This document shows positions 23,803-30,072 of a stretch of DNA of 30,072 nucleotides, piece by piece; positions within the stretch are counted from its first letter, which is position 1; each line of letters begins with the position of its first letter. Source of the DNA: JABCPE02 sp963520375 (GTDB lineage Bacteria > Bacteroidota > Bacteroidia > Flavobacteriales > Weeksellaceae); contig CAUQQF010000022.1 of NCBI GenBank assembly GCA_963520375.1, positions 1-30,072 on the forward strand. The letters are read 5' to 3'. The translations under genes were made by a program, and so were the position numbers. The notes beneath the pieces were generated by a model. The model worked only from the letters and a program-made list of their open reading frames with translations, ran no database searches and was not told the DNA's origin.

Positions 23803-26800
23803 TTAAAAACTTACATTTAAACCAAAAACGATAGATTTCTGAATAGGCTGGGCGTATAGATTCCCATAGGTTTCAGGGTCAAAATATCCTTTATAATTAG
23901 TCCCGAAAACCAGCATATTCCTACCCTCTACATAGAATCTCAAGGAGTTAATCCCTGTATTATGAAGCAGAGAAGACGGCAGAGAATATCCTAAACGGAT
24001 GTTGTTTATTCTGATGTAGCTCATTTTCTTCATCCAGCTGTCAAAATGGTTGTAAGACCCTGAAGAATCAAAGTTGTTATACCATAAATAAACTATTTCC
24101 TGCCCTGGAACAGTATTTTCTCCTATAATTCTCGGAAGGGTGGTATTTGTATTCCCTGGTGCCCAAGCGTTTAGGATATCCGTAGAATTATTCTGTCCTC
24201 TATCCACTGTTGTAAAGTTATAAGGAGGATTTGCTACTACCCATTTATTTATGTTAAATGCAGCAGAAATCGTAAGGTCCCAGTTTCCTATATCAAAGGT
24301 ATTGGTGATTCCTCCGTAGAATTTAGGGTCTCTATCGCCGATATAAGTATACAAATCTCTGAAATTTCCATTAGCAAGATACTCACTCTCTATATATCCC
24401 ACGCCCCATGGATCAGAAATTTTGTAAAAATCTACCGTAGAAACTATATTTCCGTTTCTGTCATAGAACTGAGGAAGTCCATTGGCATCCAGCCCTGCTG
24501 ACCTTAGACCAAAAACAGCATTGATAGGATAGCCTTTTCCTGATGGATAAAAATTGCTAAGCCCATCGTGGATTTGATCTATGTTGCTTCGGTTGGCTGC
24601 AATGTTGAAAGTCGTACTCCATCTGAATTTTTCTCTATCGATATTTATCGTAGAAAGAGAGAACTCAAAACCTTTATTGGTAACTTCCGCCCAGTTTACA
24701 TTCACTTGGTTAAATCCTGTTTCCAGTGGAAGCTGTTTTACTCCCATTAAATCCGTTCCTTTTCTGTGATAGAAGTCAAGATTGAAATTAATCCTGTTAT
24801 TAAACAATCCAAAATCCAATCCCACATCCACAGTTCTGGTTTTTTCCCATCTTAGCAATGAATTCGGCGCACCTTCATCATTGATAGTATTTTCTGTCTG
24901 ATTAAGGATTTTAGCCGTGCTGTATCTTCCTGTGAAGAAAGGCGAAGTATTTCGGTCTATATTCCCTTGAAGTCCGTAGGAACTACGAATTTTGAACATA
25001 CTGATGGTTTTATTATCCTTCAAGAAGTTCTCATTTTTCACATTCCATGCTACAGATGCTGCCCAGATAGGGTTCCATCTCTTATTGGTCTCCGCTCCGA
25101 AGAAGTTTGTCCCATCATATCTCACACTTCCAAAGAATGTATATCTATTAGCAAAAGTATAAGATGCTGTCCCAAAGAAAGATGCATAAGCATTAGAAAC
25201 ATCGGTATCTACCACAGGAAGGTAGTTCGCATTTCTCATCTCACTATTTGGGATATTTAGAGGAATGGATGTTCTCTGTCTTGGGTTGTAACCATACATT
25301 TGGCTGTTTACCGATGTGTATTTAGTTTCTCTTATTTCCGAACCTACAAGGAGATTGACATCATGTCGGTTTATCTTTTTGCTAAATTCTAAAATATTTT
25401 TAAAATTATATTCAAAACTATTCCCATTAGAAGTGTTGTAATAATCGCCTTTTGGGATGATATAAGTCGTAGTTCCTCCAGAAGTTATCTTAGAGGCATC
25501 TCTTCTTTTTCTAAGGAAATAAGTCTGCTCTGTGGCATATTTTTCCGTTTTTTGGTTTTCGTACTGGACACCCAGCTGAGAACGAAACTCCAAGAATTTG
25601 AATATTTTATAATCCAAATTCAAAATACCACGAAGCGATTTCGTGTTCAAATCATACCTCGTATTATCCTTCTCCTCCATGTAGTTATACGGAATTCTGG
25701 CGTCTCCGTCCATGTAGTTCACATTTGGGTCATAGACATAGTTGCCATTTTCATCCTTTGGTCTTAGATAAGGATTGGCACTTCTGGAATAGTAAGTTGG
25801 TGTGATATTCCCCGAAGCATCAGACAAGAAAGAAGACTGCTTAGTATTTGTTCCAAATATGGACAATCCTACTTTTATTTTATTATTGATTTTAAAATCA
25901 TTCTTAAAAGTAAGGTTAAGTCTCTCAAAACCAGAACCTATCACCGTAGACTGCTCATCATAGTATCCTAATGAAGCATAATAAGCATAGTTATCCAGTC
26001 CACCTGAAAGGCTCACGGAATACTGCTTGTTTATCGCAGTTCTGTAGAGTAGATTTCCCCAGTTGGTATTTATATTTCTTAGTGCATTGATTTCTCTTTG
26101 AGAAGCCTCACTAATCGCCGAAAAACCACCACTGCGGAACAAATTCCAGTCGTTATTTGCTAATAATATTCTCGCAACCTCACCATTATCTTTTCTATAA
26201 TTGTCTAAATCCGAGCGAGATGCCATCATCAGTTCCCAATCTACTTTTTGATTGGAATTCATCAAATTAAGTTTAGAAAAATTCGGTCTTAAATTGACAA
26301 ATGTACTCGCTGAGAAATTAACATTCATTCTGCCTTTTTTCCCGCTTTTGGTCGTTACCAAAATCACCCCGTTTGCTGCTCTCGCTCCATAGATTGCCGT
26401 AGCAGAAGCGTCTTTCAGCACGGTAATGGACTCTATATCTTCTGGGTTAAACCCTGCGATAGAGTAATTTTTAAGGTCGTTGATGTCCTTTCCTGCATCA
26501 TATTTAGGTGCATCACCCATTTCTAGCGGCATTCCATCTATAACCCATAGTGGGTCAGTAGGCCCCGAAAGTGAAGCCGTTCCCCTAAGTCTGATAGGTG
26601 CAATCTGCCCTGGCGTTCCTGATGCTGGCGTAACGAGCAAACCTGGCACTCTCCCCTGCAGCATCTGGTCTATGGATGCTACCGCCTTTTGCTCTATATC
26701 CTTCATTTTTACCACATCCACAGATGATGTGATTTTACTTTTTTCTATCTTTTGGAAACCTGTGATTATAACCTCATCTATCTCCTTGGTCTTAGTTTTA

Positions 26801-26874
26801 GTGGTGTCTACAGGCGTATTCTGCGCCCAAAGGACACTCGGTAAAAGACCCAACAAAAATTTCGCTCTTCTCAT
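23803..26874 (-). CDS. SusC/RagA-family TonB-dependent outer-membrane porin, short N-terminus
   Basis: 1023 residues. A signal peptide (MRRAKFLLGLLPSVLWAQ) is followed after only about a dozen residues by a TonB-box-like EIDEVIITGF (31-40). Then come the plug domain (about 45-185, with LWVIDGMPL and GARAANGVILVTTKSGKKG) and a large beta-barrel ending in Phe (FGLNVSF), the usual outer-membrane barrel signal. The 80-100-residue CarboxypepD_reg beta-sandwich that normally precedes the TonB box in SusC proteins is missing. The protein imports a substrate using proton-motive force relayed by TonB. It starts 19 nt after the metalloprotease stop, with susD 21 nt beyond, so the three are one operon. 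Confidence 0.95.
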   Translation of the reverse strand: MRRAKFLLGLLPSVLWAQNTPVDTTKTKTKEIDEVIITGFQKIEKSKITSSVDVVKMKDIEQKAVASIDQMLQGRVPGLLVTPASGTPGQIAPIRLRGTASLSGPTDPLWVIDGMPLEMGDAPKYDAGKDINDLKNYSIAGFNPEDIESITVLKDASATAIYGARAANGVILVTTKSGKKGRMNVNFSASTFVNLRPNFSKLNLMNSNQKVDWELMMASRSDLDNYRKDNGEVARILLANNDWNLFRSGGFSAISEASQREINALRNINTNWGNLLYRTAINKQYSVSLSGGLDNYAYYASLGYYDEQSTVIGSGFERLNLTFKNDFKINNKIKVGLSIFGTNTKQSSFLSDASGNITPTYYSRSANPYLRPKDENGNYVYDPNVNYMDGDARIPYNYMEEKDNTRYDLNTKSLRGILNLDYKIFKFLEFRSQLGVQYENQKTEKYATEQTYFLRKRRDASKITSGGTTTYIIPKGDYYNTSNGNSFEYNFKNILEFSKKINRHDVNLLVGSEIRETKYTSVNSQMYGYNPRQRTSIPLNIPNSEMRNANYLPVVDTDVSNAYASFFGTASYTFANRYTFFGSVRYDGTNFFGAETNKRWNPIWAASVAWNVKNENFLKDNKTISMFKIRSSYGLQGNIDRNTSPFFTGRYSTAKILNQTENTINDEGAPNSLLRWEKTRTVDVGLDFGLFNNRINFNLDFYHRKGTDLMGVKQLPLETGFNQVNVNWAEVTNKGFEFSLSTINIDREKFRWSTTFNIAANRSNIDQIHDGLSNFYPSGKGYPINAVFGLRSAGLDANGLPQFYDRNGNIVSTVDFYKISDPWGVGYIESEYLANGNFRDLYTYIGDRDPKFYGGITNTFDIGNWDLTISAAFNINKWVVANPPYNFTTVDRGQNNSTDILNAWAPGNTNTTLPRIIGENTVPGQEIVYLWYNNFDSSGSYNHFDSWMKKMSYIRINNIRLGYSLPSSLLHNTGINSLRFYVEGRNMLVFGTNYKGYFDPETYGNLYAQPIQKSIVFGLNVSF

Positions 26875-26893
26875 TTTTAGTTTGTAAATTTTA

Positions 26894-29482
26894 TTATTTT
26901 TCTCCTAATGCTTTATTTAGTCTTATCAACATATCTTCGTAATGATTTCTTGTAGCTTCATCTGCTGTATTTTTCGCAATGAGGATGATTTTCTTTACTT
27001 TAATCAGCTCTGCTCTCTTTGCAGAACCCACCTCCGAAAGGCGCTTCATTCCACTGAAATACAAAGTCAGTTTCTGCTCATCTATGCTGTGCTTGTCCTC
27101 CAAATTATGGTGCGCATAGTCACAAATCATAGGCATCTTGCCAAAAATCCCTTTTTCTGTTTTTTCGTAAATACGCCCTACATCTATGATAAGCGCATCT
27201 ACATAGTTCTTCTGTGTCATTCTTTCGGCGATGGTCAAACTTCTGTTTTTCAAAGATTTATCAAAGATAAATTTCCTCAAATCATCGAAAAGCTCTGCTA
27301 CGGTCATTATCTTTTCGCTTCCTTCGGTTTGCAGAAATTCCGCTTCCAAAAGTCTCAAAAGCCTTTCATCATGCAGCAGATTATACAAAATAGCGGCCTG
27401 TCTCTCTCTGAAAATATTATACGGCGACTGCTCTACTGCTCCTGCTGGTGTGTTTTTGGTAGGTTTCAGCAAATATTTTAACGGATTGATAAACAACCAT
27501 TTCGGCAGGGTAAGAATATTCTTTTTAAGGAAGTTCAGCGCTTCTTTTTGGGTTTGATAAGGAACAGGTATGTAGGATTTCATTTTATCACCTTTCACCA
27601 AAGGCGTGAGATAAAACCCACCGATGTTCGCCAGAGTATGTGTATTATAAACATACCACTGGTTAATCACCTGATTATAAAACGCTTTCGCCTCTTCATA
27701 GGTTTCGCCGTCTTTCGTGCTCCATTCTATGATATTGGGAATTGTTTTTTTAAGGTTAATAATTCCGTATTCTCCTGCTTTCATGGCATTATTCCCTAAA
27801 TCCTCTGATTGTGAACGAGGGTCTATAGTTTCGGACTGCTGTTCTCCGTAGAAATACTTCGGGTCGCCATCATGTTTGTCTATCCAAGATTTAGTAATGC
27901 TTAGTTCCTCCTCTGGGCTGGATTTCCCTGTCCAGCGGTATCCGAAATTAATCGCAAATTCATCATAAACGCCTATTTTAGGAGTTATTTGTTTCACGCC
28001 ATCGCCTTCCTGCACTACATAGTTAAACCTCGCATAATCCATAATGGAAGGCGCTGTACCGCCCATTTTTTCGGTAAAATCTGGCTTTCTCAAATCCTCT
28101 ACGGAATACGCAAAAGATGAACCCATATTGTGTTTTAGCCCAAATGTATGCCCCACTTCATGAGATGAAACGAAACGGATAGCATTTGCCATTTTAGCAT
28201 CTGGGAAAACATTTCCTCTCGCCTCTGGGTCTATGATTCCTGTCTGTACGCGCATCCACGAGTGAAGAAGCGTCATCACATTATGCCACCAGATAATATC
28301 CGATTCCAGAATTTCTCCCGTACGAGGGTCTACCACAGAAGGTCCCATGGCATTTGCCATAGATGAGGCAGCGTAGGTAATTACCGAATACCGCACATCA
28401 TCTACATCAAATTCTTTATCTTCTGGGTCTGGAAGTCTTGCGCTGATTACATTTTTAAAACCTGCCTTTTCAAAGGCTTTGTTCCAGTCATGAACGCCGT
28501 CTATTATCGCCTGCTGCCACTGTTTGGGCGTTGCTGGGTCTATGTAATAGACTATCGGTTTTTTAGGCTCTACCAGCTGTCCTGACAGGTATTTTCCTAC
28601 TTCCTGTTCTTTGGGTTCTAGGCGCCAGCGTGTGATGAGTTCCTTGTTATCTACTCTCTGTTGTTTATCCGAGAAATAAACCTTCGGAGTGGTAAAATAT
28701 CCTACTCTATCATCCGAAAAACGCCCTACCATAGGCTCTGGAAGGAGAACGATATTCGTGGTCGTTCCTACTGTAAGGTCGGCTTTTTCTGCAGTGGTTT
28801 TACCTTCGGAAACTTGGGTCGTAAGCTGGGATTTTATGACAACATTCTGCGGGAAACTCTTCACTTCTTCTATATAAGAGTCTTTGGTTCTTACCGAACC
28901 GCCCATGCCGATGTTATCAAAAAGATTATTAAAACTCTTGGAAGTTCCATCGAATACATTATTCACCTGCACCACTACGGCAGAGTCTTTTCCGTAAGTT
29001 TTTATGTCAAAACCTTCTATGATGGACTCTCCATAGTTGTCCTGCACGGAGAGGGCGATATTATCTTTCTTATTTACGCTGATTTTAGGGTCAAAGGTCT
29101 TTGCCCACACCTTATTATTTTTCTCATCCTTGTAGAAACGGATGAGTTTGTTTTCGTAATTCATTCCCTTGTTGATACCCGCATTGTTTATCTGAGCGGG
29201 AACGGAGGAAATTTTATTGACAATCAGCAGGTCTTTTCCCAGCACTTCATTAGGAATCTCGAAATAGATTTTCTCCTTTATGGTATGGATTTTAAAAAGT
29301 CCGTCCTTCGTGACTGCACCTTTTATAAAATCATTATAAGCTGTGATATCGCTTTTGCTTGCTGTACTGTCTTTTTTCGCCTCGTTTTCGGTCTTTGCTG
29401 CATCTTTTTTCTTTGTTTTTTTGTCTTGAGAAAAAACAACCATAGACTGAAGCAACAAAACAACCAATAATATTTTCTTCAT
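26894..29482 (-). CDS. Secreted zinc-dependent metalloprotease (DUF5117/DUF4953 type)
   Basis: 862 residues. A Sec signal peptide (MKKILLVVLLLQSMVVFSQ) is followed by a Lys/Glu/Ala-rich stretch (about 20-45). The N-terminal part (about 45-290) resembles DUF5118/DUF5117, and the C-terminal part resembles DUF4953. The metzincin-type zinc motif HEVGHTFGLKHN starts at His441 (HExxHxxGxxH), with a Met-turn-like SIMDYARF around 476. Such proteins are large exported peptidases of Bacteroidota. It is the first gene of the operon with SusC and SusD, so it may cut proteins into peptides for import. The -7 element is at 29521-29528. Confidence 0.92.
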   Translation of the reverse strand: MKKILLVVLLLQSMVVFSQDKKTKKKDAAKTENEAKKDSTASKSDITAYNDFIKGAVTKDGLFKIHTIKEKIYFEIPNEVLGKDLLIVNKISSVPAQINNAGINKGMNYENKLIRFYKDEKNNKVWAKTFDPKISVNKKDNIALSVQDNYGESIIEGFDIKTYGKDSAVVVQVNNVFDGTSKSFNNLFDNIGMGGSVRTKDSYIEEVKSFPQNVVIKSQLTTQVSEGKTTAEKADLTVGTTTNIVLLPEPMVGRFSDDRVGYFTTPKVYFSDKQQRVDNKELITRWRLEPKEQEVGKYLSGQLVEPKKPIVYYIDPATPKQWQQAIIDGVHDWNKAFEKAGFKNVISARLPDPEDKEFDVDDVRYSVITYAASSMANAMGPSVVDPRTGEILESDIIWWHNVMTLLHSWMRVQTGIIDPEARGNVFPDAKMANAIRFVSSHEVGHTFGLKHNMGSSFAYSVEDLRKPDFTEKMGGTAPSIMDYARFNYVVQEGDGVKQITPKIGVYDEFAINFGYRWTGKSSPEEELSITKSWIDKHDGDPKYFYGEQQSETIDPRSQSEDLGNNAMKAGEYGIINLKKTIPNIIEWSTKDGETYEEAKAFYNQVINQWYVYNTHTLANIGGFYLTPLVKGDKMKSYIPVPYQTQKEALNFLKKNILTLPKWLFINPLKYLLKPTKNTPAGAVEQSPYNIFRERQAAILYNLLHDERLLRLLEAEFLQTEGSEKIMTVAELFDDLRKFIFDKSLKNRSLTIAERMTQKNYVDALIIDVGRIYEKTEKGIFGKMPMICDYAHHNLEDKHSIDEQKLTLYFSGMKRLSEVGSAKRAELIKVKKIILIAKNTADEATRNHYEDMLIRLNKALGEK

Positions 29483-29520
29483 TGTATTTAAATTTTATTA
29501 AAAAAATAAAAAACGGAGGG

Positions 29521-29528
29521 CAAAAATA
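29521..29528 (-). promoter_or_regulatory. -7 element TATTTTTG of the protease-SusCD operon
   Basis: A perfect TAnnTTTG on the minus strand, 38 nt before the metalloprotease ATG. No TTG was seen at the -33 distance. The surrounding 184-nt divergent gap is extremely AT-rich and holds no other gene. Confidence 0.45.
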
Positions 29529-29623
29529 ATAAGTTTTTTCTAAAAATTTATAAATTTTTATGATTTTATAAAAAACCACCCTAAAAAACACACTTCTATT
29601 AAAACAGAATAAAAATTTATAAC

Positions 29624-29631
29624 TATTTTTG
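29624..29631 (+). promoter_or_regulatory. -7 element TATTTTTG of the partial gene at 29667
   Basis: A perfect TAnnTTTG on the plus strand, 35 nt before the ATG. No -33 TTG seen. Confidence 0.4.
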
Positions 29632-29666
29632 AACAAAATACATTTAATATCAAATATGTAAATCAT

Positions 29667-30072
29667 ATGAAACAAGAAATTCTTGACAGAATCCAAGCCC
29701 TTGGGGGCAATACCAGCCAATTAAAAGGCACTTCCCTTGCTGATGACCTATTGGCTATTACTTTTGATACCGTACTCTATCCAAAGCCTCAGGACACTCC
29801 TTGGGCAAAGGCAGAAGATACTGAGCCTATTTATGGTATAGGCGCGTGGGTAGATGATCATAGGGAACTTTACCAAACGGATAAAAAGGCTTTCTATGAC
29901 CAGATGATTGCTGAGTTCTATCGACTTACGGAAGAACCTTATGGGCAACTCTTTTGGACAGCCAGCCTCTTTACCCCCTTCAAAGAAGGTACCGATGACT
30001 ATGAAGAATGGTATGATGATTTCTCCGATGAGGAATTTACAGACCTCACTGAAATTATAAAAGTTACAGGCG
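29667..30072 (+). CDS. Unrecognised cytoplasmic protein (3' end beyond window)
   Basis: The frame is open from an ATG at 29667 to the window edge, 135 codons. It starts MKQEILDRIQALGGNTSQLK, with no signal peptide or membrane segment. It is acidic and rich in aromatic residues (LFWTASLFTPFKEGTDDYEE, then WYDDFSDEEF). I do not recognise a named family with confidence. The composition and the acidic/aromatic pattern recall SMI1/KNR4 (SUKH)-type immunity-like proteins, but that is only a guess. The gene looks richer in G+C than its surroundings, unlike the very AT-rich gap before it. A perfect -7 element upstream supports expression. Confidence 0.65.
   Translation, partial: MKQEILDRIQALGGNTSQLKGTSLADDLLAITFDTVLYPKPQDTPWAKAEDTEPIYGIGAWVDDHRELYQTDKKAFYDQMIAEFYRLTEEPYGQLFWTASLFTPFKEGTDDYEEWYDDFSDEEFTDLTEIIKVTG

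Noticed and set aside
28661..29470. Long open frame (269 codons) on the plus strand
   Set aside because: Antisense to the well-supported metalloprotease; composition is that of a reversed coding frame.
29334..29720. 128-codon minus-strand frame across the 29483-29666 gap
   Set aside because: It overlaps both the metalloprotease start and the start of the divergent gene, and its product is low-complexity Phe/Lys-rich.

Overview
The window looks like ordinary chromosome of a flavobacterium, most likely in the Chryseobacterium/Bergeyella/Cloacibacterium group (Weeksellaceae). Four things point there. It is AT-rich. It carries a SusC/SusD outer-membrane pair. Many genes have the Bacteroidota promoter -7 element TAnnTTTG, some with a TTTG/TTG -33 element, and Shine-Dalgarno sites are absent. 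The housekeeping proteins (GyrA, ValS, TrmD, RsmG) read as flavobacterial. The genus is inference. No rRNA, tRNA, CRISPR array, insertion sequence or prophage was seen, and no gene-free stretch exceeds 300 bases.

Layout. At 1-2059 there is a membrane-protein/regulator module: a DUF4173/DUF4153-like membrane protein cut by the window start, a small winged-helix regulator, and a second membrane protein. Two near-identical 19-bp palindromes lie in the two upstream regions, one overlapping a consensus promoter. At 2093-6749 come a YwqK-type lipoprotein, an exported TPR protein and gyrA, all on the minus strand. At 6899-10529 lie a DUF4286-like gene, an HD phosphohydrolase and a large AddB-like PD-(D/E)XK nuclease. 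A small membrane protein of unknown role (10638) faces rsmG. At 11672-16210, all on the minus strand, are DUF4180, a class I aminotransferase, an ArsC/Spx-like protein, a CvfB-like S1 protein, an EEP-family hydrolase and trmD.

At 16252-18806 are an Imm40-like candidate immunity protein with no toxin beside it, a divergent LolD-type ABC ATPase, a secreted transthyretin-like protein and a secreted YwqK/MORN-repeat protein. At 18816-22352 are a PAP2 phosphatase overlapping tatA, then valS.

At 22465-29482 one minus-strand operon encodes, in order of transcription, a large secreted zinc metalloprotease (HEVGHTFGLKHN), a SusC/RagA TonB-dependent porin and a SusD/RagB lipoprotein, ending in a strong hairpin terminator. 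This arrangement suggests linked extracellular proteolysis and uptake of peptides. The SusC protein lacks the usual N-terminal beta-sandwich domain. A divergent gene that I do not recognise, somewhat richer in G+C, starts at 29667 and runs off the window.

The observations most worth following are the paired operator palindromes, the protease-SusCD operon with its truncated SusC, the orphan Imm40-like gene, and several promoters or stop codons embedded in terminator hairpins. I did not find a clearly new defence or mobile system.
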